Below, in pieces: positions 8,361 through 18,927 of a stretch of 64,000 nucleotides of DNA. Position numbers and translations under genes: made by a program. The stretch lies in contig NZ_CP019420.1 in assembly GCF_001984215.1 (NCBI RefSeq), positions 4,898,001-4,962,000 on the forward strand, read 5' to 3'. The stretch's first letter is position 1. Each line of letters opens with the position of its first letter. This DNA is from Mycobacterium sp. MS1601. Lineage in GTDB: Bacteria > Actinomycetota > Actinomycetes > Mycobacteriales > Mycobacteriaceae. The notes under the pieces were generated by a model. The model searched no databases. It was given only the letters and a program-made list of their open reading frames with translations, and was not told where the DNA came from.

Positions 8361-9146
8361 GTGACAGAACGCGACCGCCGCATCGAGCTCGGCTTCTCGA
8401 TGGCGGCCAGGGCCGGTGAGATCTCCCGGCGCTACTTCGAGGCGCAGGACCTCGACGTGGACGTCAAGGCCGACGGGTCCCCGGTCACCGAGGCGGACCG
8501 CGAGATCGAGATGTTCTTGCGCCAGGCTGTGGAGGCTGAATTCGCCGACGACTCCTTCACCGGTGAGGAGTTCCCCGAAACCCGCGGTACCAGCGGATAC
8601 CGCTGGATCGTCGACCCCATCGACGGCACCAAATCGTTTGTCCGCGGAGTCCCGCTGTACACCAACCTGATCGCGCTGCAGGAAGGTGAGGAGATCGTCT
8701 TCGGCGTGATCAACCTGCCCAGCGCCGGGATCCTCGTTCACGCGGAGAAGGGCAAGGGCTGCTGGCGCAACGGCACCCGCGTGTCGGTGTCCGACCGGCC
8801 CAGCCTCGACGGTGCCTACGTGATGGCCACCTGGCTGGAGGACTGGGATCCCTCGGTGATCTCCGATCTGCACAGCCAGAACGTGGTGCTGCGCACATGG
8901 GGTGACGCGTTCGGCTACGCGATGGTGGCCTGCGGCCACGCGGACGCCGTGGTGGACTACACCGCACACGCTTTCGACCTGGCGCCCATGCCGGTGATCC
9001 TGGCAGAGGCCGGCGGCCGGTTCACCAGTCTGGACGGGCGTGAGGTATTCGACGCGGGCAACGGTATTGCCAGCAACGGACGTATCCATCATCAGCTGTT
9101 GCCATGGGTGTCATCGGCGTTCGATCAGGAAGGGGTTTCTGCATGA
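8361..9146 (+). CDS. Inositol monophosphatase/HisN-like phosphatase
   Basis: A 261-residue member of the Mg2+/Li+-sensitive phosphatase family. Metal-binding motifs are visible: GEEF near residue 68, DPIDGTKSF near 86 and a later AHAFDLAPMPVILAEAGG. Known: this family removes phosphate from inositol-1-phosphate, histidinol-phosphate or similar small esters. The GTG at 8361 is the first start after the GntR gene and lacks an obvious ribosome site, so a leaderless transcript is possible. The stop overlaps the next gene (ATGA). As the first gene of an operon with two phosphotransferases, it probably acts on a pathway intermediate and not on histidinol-phosphate. Confidence 0.85.
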   Translation: MTERDRRIELGFSMAARAGEISRRYFEAQDLDVDVKADGSPVTEADREIEMFLRQAVEAEFADDSFTGEEFPETRGTSGYRWIVDPIDGTKSFVRGVPLYTNLIALQEGEEIVFGVINLPSAGILVHAEKGKGCWRNGTRVSVSDRPSLDGAYVMATWLEDWDPSVISDLHSQNVVLRTWGDAFGYAMVACGHADAVVDYTAHAFDLAPMPVILAEAGGRFTSLDGREVFDAGNGIASNGRIHHQLLPWVSSAFDQEGVSA

Positions 9147-9436
9147 AAGAGTTCATCAAAGGGCTGCCACGCCGTACCATCGTCGGCTTCTTCGGCACGC
9201 TGTACGCGCTGGCGCTGCTGTTCGCCCTGTTCCCGCCACTGTACCTGTGGGGCAGTGGAATTCGCGCCGAAATCCTCGGCATCCCGTTCGCCATCATGTA
9301 CTGGATCATCAATGCCCTGATTCTCGGGCTCACCTTGACGGCGTTCTACGTGGTCGAAGACATCCGCGGCGAGCTCGACAGTGACACTACAGAACCCGAA
9401 TCGAACGCCCCAGTTACCGGAAGCCTCGGAGGCTGA
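9143..9436 (+). CDS. Small two-helix membrane subunit of a Na+/solute symporter (DUF3311-like)
   Basis: A 97-residue protein with two membrane helices (about residues 13-35 and 45-68) and an acidic C-terminal tail. Known: small DUF3311/YhdT-type proteins are regularly encoded just upstream of sodium:solute symporters and act as accessory subunits. The ATG overlaps the phosphatase stop and the symporter follows after one base, which supports that role. The family name is inferred from context and topology. Confidence 0.75.
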   Translation: MKEFIKGLPRRTIVGFFGTLYALALLFALFPPLYLWGSGIRAEILGIPFAIMYWIINALILGLTLTAFYVVEDIRGELDSDTTEPESNAPVTGSLGG

Positions 9437-9437
9437 T

Positions 9438-10970
9438 ATGTGGATCATGCTCAGCATGCTGGCGGTGTTCTATGCCATCGTGGTCGCCATTCTCTATGTG
9501 ACACAACAGAAGACAGCGCCCACCTTCGACGAATACGCCGTCGGTGGGCGCGCCTACGGCCCCTGGTACGTGGCGATGAGCTACGTCAACTCCTGGTGGC
9601 CGGGTTCGACGTTCATCGCCTTCTTCGGCCTGGCGGCGGGCGCGGGCGTCTTCGGCCTCTACGGGTTGGCCTACTCCACACTGGGTGTGGCGATGATGTA
9701 CTTCATGGCCACCCGCGCTTGGCGGTGGGGCAAGAAGTACGACCTGCGTTCCCAGCCGGACCTGCTGGGTAAGCGGTTCAATTCGTCTGCGGTGCGCGTG
9801 ATCTCCAGCGTCATCGGCATCGTGTCGCTGTTCCCCTGGGTGGTGCTGGGCATGCAGGCGCTTGGCTCGGTCTTCGAACTGGCCAGCGACGGCGCATGGT
9901 CGGTGACCACCTGCCTGATCGTCGGCCTGGCCGTGATCATCATCCGCCAGTACTGGACCGTGCGGATGGGTATGCGCGGCCTGATCATGACCGACGCGTT
10001 CCAGGGCACCGTCGCCTATGTCTTCGCCGCGATCGTCTGCCTGGTCCTGCTGTCCGGTGCGGCCGGCGGCCCGATCAGCTTCGCCGTGCTGGGCGACGTC
10101 GCCGACGAGTTCCTCACCCTGCCCGGTGACGGCGGCTCTTACGGGCCGTTGTACATCTTTGCGCTGATCTTCACCGGTGTCATCGGATCACTGTGCTGGC
10201 CAACCAGTTTCCAGCGCATCTACACCGCTTCCAGCGTCCGTTCGGTGAAGTCCGGCACGCTGTGCACCGTGCTGATCTCCGGAGTGTTCTACACGCTGTT
10301 GATGCTGGTCGGCATCGCCGCCACCGTCATGCCCGACGTGCTCGACGCACCGCAGATGGGTTGGTTCACCATCATGAGTGACTACGGCGGCACCTGGCTG
10401 CTGGGCCTGGGCATCACCATCGTGTTCGCCGCCTCCATGGGCCACATCGACGGCAGCGTCCAGGTCTGCGGTCTGCAGATCGCCAACGACCTGGTGAACA
10501 CCGAGAAGCGTCCGCTGTCGGACAAGCAGCTGACCCTGGTGGCCAAGTCCTCGATGATGGGCTTCATGGCGCTGGCCGGCGTGGTTGCCTTCTTCACCTT
10601 CAACATGGACCGGCTGCAGCTGCTGGCCCAGATCTCCTACCAGGGCATCGTCCAGTTGGCGGTTCCGCTGTTCTTCGGCATCTTCTGGAAGGGTGGCAAC
10701 AAGCAGGGCGCTGTCGCGGGCATGGTCGCCGGCTTCCTGGTCGCCATGGTGCTCACGTGGATCTACCCCGACGACATCAGGGCGCTCGGCAGCCTCACCG
10801 GCGGTATCGTCGGAATCGTGGTGAACCTCGTGGTGTTCTTGGCCGCGGCATGGCTCATCAAGTCCGATGACGAGGAAAAGGCAAGGGTGGCAGCAATGTT
10901 CGACGTGGCACGTACCTCTGTCAAGGGTGCTCCGGCGGCTGCGACGCCGCTGGTGCAGGGAACCCCGTGA
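9438..10970 (+). CDS. Sodium:solute symporter (SSS family)
   Basis: A 510-residue polytopic protein with about 13 membrane segments. The N-terminus is the usual external helix, followed by the conserved [15 protein letters not shown] region and an ...[15 protein letters not shown]... first core helix. A good ribosome site (GGAGGCTGAT) precedes the ATG at 9438; the frame is open 19 codons further upstream inside the small subunit gene. Known: SSS carriers import amino acids, carboxylates, sugars or quaternary amines with Na+. The substrate here is unknown, but the downstream amidohydrolase, amidase and kinases suggest a nitrogen-containing compound. Confidence 0.9.
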   Translation: MWIMLSMLAVFYAIVVAILYVTQQKTAPTFDEYAVGGRAYGPWYVAMSYVNSWWPGSTFIAFFGLAAGAGVFGLYGLAYSTLGVAMMYFMATRAWRWGKKYDLRSQPDLLGKRFNSSAVRVISSVIGIVSLFPWVVLGMQALGSVFELASDGAWSVTTCLIVGLAVIIIRQYWTVRMGMRGLIMTDAFQGTVAYVFAAIVCLVLLSGAAGGPISFAVLGDVADEFLTLPGDGGSYGPLYIFALIFTGVIGSLCWPTSFQRIYTASSVRSVKSGTLCTVLISGVFYTLLMLVGIAATVMPDVLDAPQMGWFTIMSDYGGTWLLGLGITIVFAASMGHIDGSVQVCGLQIANDLVNTEKRPLSDKQLTLVAKSSMMGFMALAGVVAFFTFNMDRLQLLAQISYQGIVQLAVPLFFGIFWKGGNKQGAVAGMVAGFLVAMVLTWIYPDDIRALGSLTGGIVGIVVNLVVFLAAAWLIKSDDEEKARVAAMFDVARTSVKGAPAAATPLVQGTP

Positions 10971-12223
10971 GTTCTGCTGACCTCAGCGACCACGCGTTCC
11001 TGCAGGATTTCGCAGAGCTGTCGGCCATCGGAGCCACACCCGCGGGCGGGGTACACCGGGAGGCGGCCACCGCCGCCGACGGCCTCGCCCGCGAGTGGCT
11101 GCGTGACTGGTTGCTTCGGCACGGGATGAGCTGCCTGGTGGATTCGGTGGGCAACATGTACGGCTGCGCCGAGGCGGTACCGGGCGCTCCGTACGTGCTG
11201 ATCGGCTCGCATCTGGACAGCCAGCCGACCTCGGGACGCTTTGACGGCGCCTACGGCGTGCTGGCGGCGGCCTACGCCGCCGCCCGCCTGCAGGCCGATC
11301 CGCCCGCCGGGATCCGGCTGAACGTGGCTGCGGTGAACTGGTTCAACGAGGAGGGCTCGCGGTTCTCGCCGAGCCTGATGGGCAGCGGTGTCTACATCGG
11401 CAAGTTCGACGCCGATACCGTGCTGGACACCGCCGCCCTGGACGGCACCACGGTGCGGGAGGCGTTGCAGGCCATCGGTTTCCACGGCCAGGACACCCCA
11501 CCGGTGGCCGCGGCGTTCGCCGAGATCCACATCGAGCAGGGTCGCACCCTGATCGACGAAGGACTGGACATCGGCGTCGTGACCCGCAACTGGGCGGCCT
11601 ACAAGTACGTCGTCACCGTCACCGGCGAGCAGTCGCACACCGGCGCCACCCACATGCGCTACCGCAAGGACGCGCTGGTGGGTGCCAGCAAGGTGGTCCT
11701 GGCGGTACGCGACGTCGCCGACGAGTACAACGCCCGATTCGGCGAAGGAGCGCTACTGAGTTCGGTCGGGCAGTTCACCGTCGAACCCAACTCGCCGGTG
11801 GTGGTGCCCGCACGGGTCCGGCTGGCCGCCGATATGCGCTCGCTGGACGCCGCGGTACTGGAACAAGCTCACACCAGCCTGATCGCCAGACTGGCCGAGA
11901 TCGACGAGGTGACGGTCACCGTGGAATCGGCGACCCTGCGGCTGTCCAAGGCCTATCCGGACGCCGGGATCGCCCTGGCCGGTGCGGCTGCCGACGAGCT
12001 GGGGCTGAGCTGGAAGGAGTTGCCCACCATGGCTGGCCATGACTCGGTGAACCTGACTGACGTGGTGCCGACGGTGATGCTGTTCGTGCCCAGCGTCGAG
12101 GGGATCTCCCACAACGAGCACGAATACACCACCGACGCACAGATGGTGGCGGGAGTTCGGATGCTCACCGGAATCGCCGGGCGCATGCTCACCGGTGTGC
12201 TGGAGGTGGGAGCACCGGCATGA
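10967..12223 (+). CDS. Zn-dependent M20 amidohydrolase (N-carbamoyl-amino-acid hydrolase/allantoate amidohydrolase type)
   Basis: A 418-residue enzyme. Metal-ligand and substrate motifs typical of the AllC/HyuC branch are visible: [16 protein letters not shown] near residue 80, NEEGSRF near 126, HIEQG near 188, and a C-terminal AGHDSVN and SHNEHEYT. Known: this branch cleaves N-carbamoyl groups from amino acids or ureido acids such as allantoate. The GTG overlaps the symporter stop, and the amidase ATG overlaps its own stop, so it is firmly in the operon. No hydantoinase or allantoinase is present in the window, so the substrate may be imported ready-made. Confidence 0.85.
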   Translation: MSSADLSDHAFLQDFAELSAIGATPAGGVHREAATAADGLAREWLRDWLLRHGMSCLVDSVGNMYGCAEAVPGAPYVLIGSHLDSQPTSGRFDGAYGVLAAAYAAARLQADPPAGIRLNVAAVNWFNEEGSRFSPSLMGSGVYIGKFDADTVLDTAALDGTTVREALQAIGFHGQDTPPVAAAFAEIHIEQGRTLIDEGLDIGVVTRNWAAYKYVVTVTGEQSHTGATHMRYRKDALVGASKVVLAVRDVADEYNARFGEGALLSSVGQFTVEPNSPVVVPARVRLAADMRSLDAAVLEQAHTSLIARLAEIDEVTVTVESATLRLSKAYPDAGIALAGAAADELGLSWKELPTMAGHDSVNLTDVVPTVMLFVPSVEGISHNEHEYTTDAQMVAGVRMLTGIAGRMLTGVLEVGAPA

Positions 12224-13617
12224 TCGACACCGACATCTCGACTCTGATCGCCGCCTATCGCAGCGGCGAGGCCACGCCCACCGCGGTTCTCGAGGACACC
12301 CTGTCGCGCATCGATGAGCGGAATCCGGCCATCAACGCACTGGCCTACGTCGACGCCGACGCAGCGGCGGCAGCCGCGGCGGCCTCGACGCAGCGCTGGG
12401 CGGCGGGCACCCCGTTGTCTGCCATGGACGGCGTCCCGGTGACCATCAAAGACAGCGTCAACGCCAGCGGAATGCCGTGGCGGCACGGCTGTGCGGCCTT
12501 CGACGACGTGCCCGACTCGACCGTCGACGCCCCACCTGCCGCACGACTCAAAGAAGCCGGCGCGGTGATCCTCGGCAAGACCACCATGCCCGACTTCGGC
12601 ATGATGGCCGCAGGCGTCAGCTCGCTCTACGGCATCACCCGGAACCCATGGGATCTGACCCGCAGCACCGGCGGCTCCAGTTCCGGCGCCGGCGCCAGCC
12701 TTGCGGCCGGAATCGGTTTCGGCTCCGTGGGCACGGACATCGCCGGCTCGGTCCGCCTGCCCGCCGGACACTGCGGGCTGGTGGCGCTCAAACCCACCCA
12801 GGGCCGGATCCCGCATCTGGCGCCGTCCACCATGCGCTCGGCAGGCCCGATGGCGCGCACCGTCGACGACGCGATCGCCCTGTACGACATCCTGAGCCGG
12901 CCCGACGTGCGCGACCTGTGGAGCCTGGCCCCCGAGGACGGTGCCACCTCGACAGAACCGTTGTCGCCATCGGGGCTGCGTATCGGAGTGCTGACCGAAC
13001 TGAACCCCGGCTTCGCCGCCGATACCTGCGTGGCCGCCGTGGTGGATGCCGCGGCCGCTGCGCTGGCCGACGGCGGTGCCATGGTCACCACCATGGCACC
13101 GGTGTTCGACGACGACCCGTATCCCGCGTTGGACCGGGTGTTCGCCGTGCGTGCCATAGCCGAGTTGGAGTCCATCCCCGAAGATCGTCGCCACCTGGTA
13201 CATCCGGCGATCCGCACCTGGTGTGCATCCGCGGCCGCCTACACCGCTGCCGACTTCACCCGCGACAGCGAAGCCGTCGCGCACTCGGCGGAGACCATGC
13301 GCGCCGCCTGCGCCGAGTTCGACTTCGTGATCGCACCCGTGATCCCGATGGTCGGTTTCGCCGCTGATGTTTGTGGCGGCGACGAGTCACAACCGTTGGC
13401 GCACTGCGGTTTCACCGCATGGTCCAACCAGACGGCGGCGCCCGCGTCGGCGTTGTGTTTCGGCTTCTCCGGCGGGATGCCGGTGGGGATCCAGGTGATC
13501 GGCCCGCGCCTGGCCGACCGCGCGGTGCTGCGGCTCACCAAATGGCTGGAAAGCAGGCGCGGTTTCGACATCGAGTGGCCGCACCCCGTCACCGCACAGG
13601 CAGGAGGCACCACGTGA
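12220..13617 (+). CDS. Amidase signature family enzyme
   Basis: A 465-residue amidase-signature hydrolase with the Ser-cisSer-Lys triad in place: Lys in VTIKDSVN near residue 76, cis-Ser in [10 protein letters not shown] near 151, and the nucleophile in [12 protein letters not shown] near 175. Known: the family hydrolyses carboxamides, including aryl and aliphatic amides and carbamates. Coupled at both ends (ATGA and GTGA overlaps) to the amidohydrolase and the first kinase. Together with the M20 enzyme it implies two successive C-N bond cleavages. There is no GatA/GatB/GatC context, so it is not the tRNA amidotransferase. Confidence 0.88.
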   Translation: MIDTDISTLIAAYRSGEATPTAVLEDTLSRIDERNPAINALAYVDADAAAAAAAASTQRWAAGTPLSAMDGVPVTIKDSVNASGMPWRHGCAAFDDVPDSTVDAPPAARLKEAGAVILGKTTMPDFGMMAAGVSSLYGITRNPWDLTRSTGGSSSGAGASLAAGIGFGSVGTDIAGSVRLPAGHCGLVALKPTQGRIPHLAPSTMRSAGPMARTVDDAIALYDILSRPDVRDLWSLAPEDGATSTEPLSPSGLRIGVLTELNPGFAADTCVAAVVDAAAAALADGGAMVTTMAPVFDDDPYPALDRVFAVRAIAELESIPEDRRHLVHPAIRTWCASAAAYTAADFTRDSEAVAHSAETMRAACAEFDFVIAPVIPMVGFAADVCGGDESQPLAHCGFTAWSNQTAAPASALCFGFSGGMPVGIQVIGPRLADRAVLRLTKWLESRRGFDIEWPHPVTAQAGGTT

Positions 13618-14531
13618 GCATCACCGCCCGGCTGAGCGCGCTCGGTCTGTCCCTCGACGGCACGGTCACCGCCGACTCCACCTCGTCGATGGCCAGCCCC
13701 AGCTGGTGGGGGGCGGACTCCGAATGCCTGGACGTCCGTTCGGATTCGCAGTCGGTGTTCGTCAAGACCATGATCGGCCATGCCGGCGCCTACACCGATG
13801 TCGAGCATGCGTTCGCCGCCGCCACCGCGGCAGGAGAGCTGGGTATCGGACCGAAGGTGCTTGCCGCCGATCCCGCCACGGGCACCCTGGTGCTGGAGAA
13901 CTTCGTGGACACCGCCTCGACCGCCACCCTCAACCGGTTCGACGACCCTGACGCCTTGCAGAAGCTGATCGACGTCCGCGCCAAGGTACACACCAGCACC
14001 GGGATCACCAGGACGGCCACGGTGTTCGACGACATCAGGACACTCACGACGTTGGCGCAGTCACAGAATGTGGTTCTGCCCAAGGATTTCAGCTGGATGC
14101 TGCGGCTGCTCGACATGGCCGAGAAGCGGATCCTGGCCACCGGTTTCGACACCGTACCGGCCCACGGTGACGGCAATGTGTCCAATGTGCTGCTGGTCGA
14201 GGATGGCCGCACCTTGCTGGTCGACTGGGATGTCGCCGCGGTGATGGATCCGTTGCAGGACATCGGTGTGCTGCTGGCCGAGGTGCGTCCGTTCGACTCA
14301 CAGGCCAGGGCCGCCTTCGAAATGGCGTGGGGTTCCTATGATCAGGCTCTGTTCGACCGGGCCCGGGTGTACGGCATCGTCGACATGGTGCGCTGGGGCC
14401 TGATCGGCGCTTACGCCGACGCGGCGCGGCCGGGCACACTGGAGTACTCCAAGCTGTCGGACTGGCAGTTCCTGCGCGCGCGTGCGGGTTTGGCCGACGG
14501 GCACTTCCACGACCGATTGGAGGGTCTGTGA
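13614..14531 (+). CDS. APH/choline-kinase-like phosphotransferase 1
   Basis: A 305-residue protein of the aminoglycoside-phosphotransferase/choline-kinase fold. The catalytic loop AHGDGNVSNVLL (near residue 183) and the metal-binding VDWD (near 204) are both visible. The GTG overlaps the amidase stop. Known: enzymes of this fold phosphorylate hydroxyls of aminoglycosides, choline, ethanolamine, homoserine or sugars. Position in a catabolic operon argues for a metabolic kinase and not drug resistance. It is a distant paralog of the next gene. Confidence 0.8.
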   Translation: MSITARLSALGLSLDGTVTADSTSSMASPSWWGADSECLDVRSDSQSVFVKTMIGHAGAYTDVEHAFAAATAAGELGIGPKVLAADPATGTLVLENFVDTASTATLNRFDDPDALQKLIDVRAKVHTSTGITRTATVFDDIRTLTTLAQSQNVVLPKDFSWMLRLLDMAEKRILATGFDTVPAHGDGNVSNVLLVEDGRTLLVDWDVAAVMDPLQDIGVLLAEVRPFDSQARAAFEMAWGSYDQALFDRARVYGIVDMVRWGLIGAYADAARPGTLEYSKLSDWQFLRARAGLADGHFHDRLEGL

Positions 14532-15501
14532 CCGTGACAGACGAACGCCCCGACAGCGCAGGCGACCGGACGATGGGCTCCGCCCGGTCGGCCGTCGAGC
14601 GCCGGGTGGAAGATGTGCTGAGCCAGATCGAACGCTGGCAGGGCCGCACCCTCACGTATGCCCCGGTGCTGGGCGGACTGATGAACAGCAACTGGCGCAT
14701 CACCGTCGAGGGGCTGGACACCCGCTACTTTCTCAAGATCCCCGGTGACGGCAGTGACGCCTTCATCGACCGCACCCTGGCCAACGAGGCCACCCGCCGG
14801 GCCGGTGAGCGTGGAATCGGCGCCGAGGTGGTGCATTTCGACTCCACCACCGGAGTGGAGGTCATCGAGTTCCTGGAAGGTTACCGCGCCTGCACCAACG
14901 GTGACTTCAAACGGCCCGAGGTGCCGGTGGAGATCATCGGCATCTACCGCAACCTGCATGACGGCGGTCTGCTCAGCGGCACCAAGACCATGTTCGACAT
15001 GATCGAAGAACACTTGGACCAGGCCCGTGAGATCGGCGTGAATCTGCCCGTGGACGCGGACCTGATCCTGGGGAGTACCAGCAGGCCAAGGCGGCATTGC
15101 TGGCCAGCGGACTCGACCTTGTTGCCTGCCACAATGATCCGATGCCCGGTAACTTCTTGGTGGCCGACGGCAAACCCATGCGGATGGTGGACTACGAATT
15201 CGCCTCCAACAACGAACGCGCCTACGAGCTGGCGCTGTTGATCGTGGAGATGTTCTACACCGAGGAGCAGGCGCTCGAACTCATCGAGCAGTTCTACGGC
15301 AACACCGATTTCGCCACCCAGGCGCGCGTCCAGGTGTGCTGCGCGCTCGCCGACACCAAGTGGGGTCTATGGGCGGTGGTCAACCAGCAGCTCAACACCA
15401 CATGGGATTTCGACTACCACAAGTACGGGCTGTGGAAGCTGATGCGGGCGCGGATGAAGATGTCAGACCCGCGGTGGGCCTACTGGCTGACCGCCATCTA
15501 G
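14528..15501 (+). pseudogene. APH/choline-kinase-like phosphotransferase 2, one-base frameshift
   Basis: A second kinase of the same fold, about 324 residues when joined. Frame 1 runs from 14528 through LGGLMNSNWRI and the Lys-containing FLKIPGD to about 15070. Frame 2 continues with CHNDPMPGNFLV (catalytic loop) and VDYEFASNN (metal site) to the stop at 15499-15501. Adding one G to GGGG at 15070-15073 joins ...DLILG and EYQQAK... smoothly. It looks closest to the choline/ethanolamine kinase (LicA-like) branch because of HND and the DYEF motif. Most likely an intact gene with a sequence error. Its stop lies 12 bases from the convergent MscS gene. Confidence 0.8.
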
Positions 15502-15513
15502 CGGTCAATCGGT

Positions 15514-16464
15514 CTATTCGCCGATGGCGGCTGCTCGTCCCGTCGGGTACGGCAGGTCGATGCCGTGCTGATCGTAGGCACGCAGAATCGCCCGCCTGAG
15601 CTTGCGCTTGACCGCCCACTGCGCGTTGGGCCGCACCTTCACCGTCATCCGCAGCGTCACCAGGTCGGGCGACAGCTCCTGCACCCCCAGCATCTGGGGT
15701 TCGCCGATCACCTTGGCGGCCACTGACGGCTCGGCGACGGCTTCCTCGGCCGCCTGGACCGCGACCTCCTGGGCGCGGTCCAGATCAGCCGTCAGCGCCA
15801 CGGGCACCTCGATCCGGGCGACGGCGTACTCCTGGCTCATGTTGCCCACCCGGGCGATCTCGCCGTTGCGGACGTACCAGAGCGTGCCGTCGATGTCGCG
15901 GACCGTGGTGACCCGCAATCCGACACTCTCGACCTCGCCCACCGCGTCGCCGAGATCGACGGTGTCACCAACGCCGTACTGGTCCTCGAGCAGCATGAAC
16001 ACGCCGGTCACGAAGTCGCGCACCAGGTTCTGTGCGCCGAAGCCGATGGCAAGGCCAACCACACCGGCCGAGGCGATGAACGGTGCGATGTTGACCCCGA
16101 GCACGTTGAGGACAGCCAGCACCACCCACACCAGCAACACGATCGACACGGTGGATTTCAGCACCGAGCCGATGGTTTGAGCGCGCTGTTGGCGCCGCAG
16201 GATCACCTGCTCGCTGGTGGACGTACTGGGCACCCGATCCCGCAGCTTGCGGACCAGCGGAGGTGTCCGGCCCGGCTTGGTTTCAGAGCCGTCGGCGGCG
16301 GTGTCCTTATGAGCCCGGGCTGTGGTGGCCCGGTCGATCATGCGTTGCAGGACAAGCCGGATGACCAGGGCCACTGCGATGTAGGCGACGATCCTGATCG
16401 GGACCTCGATGAGCCAGTGCCGACTGGTGTCCGTCCATTCGAAAGCCAGAAACGAAACATCCAT
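15514..16464 (-). CDS. Small-conductance mechanosensitive channel (MscS family)
   Basis: A 316-residue protein with a first membrane helix at about 20-42, a basic, Thr/Ser-rich cytoplasmic loop, then two more helices. The last is the pore-lining type (GVVGLAIGFGAQNLVRDFVTG), followed by the beta domain (DQYGVGDTVDLGDAVGEV) and an alpha/beta vestibule. Known: MscS channels open under membrane tension to release osmolytes. The ATG at 16464 is preceded by GGGTGGA. Codons upstream to 16581 would overlap pyrD and look like shadow. Confidence 0.88.
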   Translation of the reverse strand: MDVSFLAFEWTDTSRHWLIEVPIRIVAYIAVALVIRLVLQRMIDRATTARAHKDTAADGSETKPGRTPPLVRKLRDRVPSTSTSEQVILRRQQRAQTIGSVLKSTVSIVLLVWVVLAVLNVLGVNIAPFIASAGVVGLAIGFGAQNLVRDFVTGVFMLLEDQYGVGDTVDLGDAVGEVESVGLRVTTVRDIDGTLWYVRNGEIARVGNMSQEYAVARIEVPVALTADLDRAQEVAVQAAEEAVAEPSVAAKVIGEPQMLGVQELSPDLVTLRMTVKVRPNAQWAVKRKLRRAILRAYDQHGIDLPYPTGRAAAIGE

Positions 16465-16487
16465 AGGAGTCCACCCTACGATCCCGG

Positions 16488-17555
16488 TTACCCGGCGCCG
16501 GACCCCACCGCGTCGGACAGCGAGGCAAAACCCCCCGCATGCAGCCGGGACGCCAGGCCGTCGTGAATGTGCTTGGCCCACATGCCGCCACCGTAAATAA
16601 AGCCGGTGTACCCCTGCAGCAGTGAGGCGCCGGCGGTGATCCGTTCCCAGGCGTCGTCGGCGGTCTCGATGCCGCCGACGCTGATCAGCACCAGGCGGTC
16701 GCCGACCCGGGCGTGCAGTCGTCGCAGCACCTCCAGCGACCGTCGCGCCACCGGGGCCCCTGACACGCCGCCTGCGCCGAGGTCGGCCGCCCCCGGGGTG
16801 TGCAGGCCGGCACGCGAGATCGTCGTGTTGGTCGCCACGATGCCCGCGAGCCCGAGTTCGACGGCCAGATCGGCCACCTCGTCGACGTCACTGTCGGCCA
16901 GGTCCGGCGCGATCTTCACCAGCACCGGGGTGTTGCCGGCCTCCTGGAGGACACCGGCGAGGATGGGCCGCAGCGCGGACACGGCCTGCAGGTCGCGCAG
17001 GCCCGGGGTGTTGGGTGAGCTGACGTTGACCACCAGGTAATCGGCCAGCGGCGACAACAGGCGGGCGCTGGTGCGGTAGTCCTCGTCTGCTTGTGCTGCC
17101 GGGGTGACCTTGGTCTTGCCGATGTTGACGCCGATGGGCACGTCGGCGCGGCGGCGGACCAGTTGGGTGGCCAATGCCGCTGCTCCGTGATTGTTGAAGC
17201 CCATGCGGTTGAGCAGCGCGCGGTCGGCAGGCAACCGGAACAGTCGCGGTCGCGGGTTGCCCGGCTGTGCTGCGGCGGTGACGGTGCCGACCTCGGCGTA
17301 GCCGAATCCCAGCGCACCCCAGGTGGTCAGGCCGTGGCCGTCCTTGTCGAAGCCGGCTGCCAGGCCGAGCGGGCCCGGGAAATGCACTCCGAACACCGTG
17401 CTGGCCAGCACCGGATCCGCTGGGGCCAGCGCATGGCGCAGACGTCGTCGCAGCGGGGCGGGGGCGGTGACACCGCGCAAGGCGGCGAAAGCGATGGTGT
17501 GGATGCGCTCGGGTGGCAGTACGAACATGGCCCGGCGCAGTGCGTCGTAGAGCAC
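16488..17555 (-). CDS. pyrD: Dihydroorotate dehydrogenase (quinone), class 2
   Basis: A 355-residue class 2 enzyme that oxidises dihydroorotate to orotate in pyrimidine synthesis, using FMN and passing electrons to quinone. Seen: the N-terminal amphipathic membrane-docking helices (residues 1-40), [11 protein letters not shown] near 66, RMGFNNHG near 112, catalytic Ser in [12 protein letters not shown] near 175, VKIAPDL near 213, VATNTTISR near 243 and the FMN-phosphate loops GGI and GYTGFIYGG. The GTG at 17555 shares one base with the stop of the upstream DUF5703 gene (TAGTG). Confidence 0.95.
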   Translation of the reverse strand: MLYDALRRAMFVLPPERIHTIAFAALRGVTAPAPLRRRLRHALAPADPVLASTVFGVHFPGPLGLAAGFDKDGHGLTTWGALGFGYAEVGTVTAAAQPGNPRPRLFRLPADRALLNRMGFNNHGAAALATQLVRRRADVPIGVNIGKTKVTPAAQADEDYRTSARLLSPLADYLVVNVSSPNTPGLRDLQAVSALRPILAGVLQEAGNTPVLVKIAPDLADSDVDEVADLAVELGLAGIVATNTTISRAGLHTPGAADLGAGGVSGAPVARRSLEVLRRLHARVGDRLVLISVGGIETADDAWERITAGASLLQGYTGFIYGGGMWAKHIHDGLASRLHAGGFASLSDAVGSGAG

Positions 17556-17812
17556 TACAGCTCCGGCAATTCGTCGGCGTTGGGATTCTGCACACGAGAC
17601 TTCTTGCGTCGCAGCAACACCCGCCGGGTGCCATCGGTGTAGAGCCGAACCTTGGTCAGCTCCCAGCCGCGGTACTCGGCCTCGATCGACAATCGGGTGG
17701 ACGCGGTGAGTCGGGTGACGTCCGGTGGCAGGCGCAGTGGCACCCACTCGTAGTCGTCGGACAGGTCCATATCCCAGCCCACCGGCATCCGGCCGCGCCG
17801 CGCAGCTGTCAC
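17555..17812 (-). CDS. DUF5703 family protein
   Basis: An 85-residue soluble protein with conserved [17 protein letters not shown] and [24 protein letters not shown] stretches, Arg/Lys-rich at the C-terminus. I recognise it as the DUF5703 family found beside pyrD in mycobacteria; the function is unknown. A GTG at 17812 overlaps the lipoprotein stop, and an in-frame ATG at 17788 is an equally good start. It sits in a lipoprotein-DUF5703-pyrD chain of overlapping genes. Confidence 0.7.
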   Translation of the reverse strand: MTAARRGRMPVGWDMDLSDDYEWVPLRLPPDVTRLTASTRLSIEAEYRGWELTKVRLYTDGTRRVLLRRKKSRVQNPNADELPEL

Positions 17813-18834
17813 GGGGTGCCTGCTGCGGATTCGATCACCTGGACACCCGCGCCTGAGCCCGACACCACGTAGAGGGTGCCGGTGGCGTCGTCGAATGCCA
17901 CGAAGTCGGGTTGCTGCACAGTTGGGTAACGCACCTTCTCGACAGGTATTCCGGTCGCCAGATCGTAACCAACAACGGCATTGGTCGCGGTCTGTGACAC
18001 CCAGGCCAGGTTCGACGAACCGGCGACGCCGTAGGGAGCGGCGGGCACCGGGTAGCGCTGCCGCATGATCAGCGGGTCCACTCCGAACACCAGCAACTCG
18101 TCACCGCGGGTGTCGGTCACCAGTACGCGACCTGCCGGATCGGCGGCGATGGACGTGGCCCCCTCACCGGCCCGCAGCGCCTGCTGTGCCTTGCCGTCGG
18201 TGTTCACGCTGGTCACCGAGGTCTGACCGCGGTCGAGTACCACGGTGGTGTCTCCCACGGTGGCCAAGGCGTCCACGCGGGCGAAGATCTCCACCCGTTG
18301 CTCGACATCTGTTCCGTCGGAGTTCAGCAGATAGACCGCGCCGGTGGAGCTGCCCAGCACCGGTCCGTCGTCCTGGCGCAGTGCCACCGCGGTGAACTCG
18401 GTGTCGGCGGCCACCTGGATCTGCTCGGTAGCCCCTGTCGACAGGTTCACCCGCGTGTAGCCGCCGCGGCCGGTGACGTACGCGGTACCCCGGCCGTCGC
18501 TGGTCAGCGCGGTGGCCTGCCCGGGAATGTCGATCACGCGGGGGGTCGGTTCCAGCACGGTCACCGTGCTGGTCTCACCGGGAGTCAGTGCCACCAGCGC
18601 GTCGACGCCGGCGTCGAACACCGCGGCGGCGGGGCGCCCGGGCAGTGGTCGGACGGTGCCGGCCGGGGTGACGGCGGCCGGCGGGGCGGCGGCGGGCCTG
18701 GCCGGCTCGATGGTCGGGGGAGTCGAGTCCACCGCGGTGGTCGAACATCCGGCGCTGAGCAGCGCGAATGCCACCAGAACGGTTGCTGTAGCGGTGGCGG
18801 GACGGGCGCTAATACGTTTCAATATGAAGGGCAA
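17809..18834 (-). CDS. lppL: Lipoprotein with beta-propeller-like repeats (LppL ortholog)
   Basis: An exported lipoprotein with lipobox LLSAGC followed by a Pro/Ala/Thr-rich linker and a domain of repeated short beta-strand units of the YVTN/NHL type ([48 protein letters not shown]), so a six- or seven-bladed propeller is likely. The start is uncertain: the frame is open to 18879, but TTG codons at 18834 or 18822 give a normal-length signal peptide ([12 protein letters not shown]...). Known: lppL lies next to pyrD in M. tuberculosis. Role unknown. Confidence 0.8.
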   Translation of the reverse strand: MPFILKRISARPATATATVLVAFALLSAGCSTTAVDSTPPTIEPARPAAAPPAAVTPAGTVRPLPGRPAAAVFDAGVDALVALTPGETSTVTVLEPTPRVIDIPGQATALTSDGRGTAYVTGRGGYTRVNLSTGATEQIQVAADTEFTAVALRQDDGPVLGSSTGAVYLLNSDGTDVEQRVEIFARVDALATVGDTTVVLDRGQTSVTSVNTDGKAQQALRAGEGATSIAADPAGRVLVTDTRGDELLVFGVDPLIMRQRYPVPAAPYGVAGSSNLAWVSQTATNAVVGYDLATGIPVEKVRYPTVQQPDFVAFDDATGTLYVVSGSGAGVQVIESAAGTP

Positions 18835-18927
18835 CGGGTAACTCTCGCGCGTGCGGACGGCTTTCTCCTGGACGAGCAATAGTAGAAAACGCTACTCGGC
18901 GTTGCGTATTGACGGTATGGTAAATCC

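Noticed and set aside
11953..13284. 443-codon minus-strand open frame opposite the amidase
   Set aside because: Gly/His/Arg-rich shadow. The amidase triad on the plus strand is intact.
12220..13617. GatA subunit of tRNA amidotransferase
   Set aside because: The amidase lacks gatC/gatB neighbours and sits in a catabolic operon. General amidase is the safer call.
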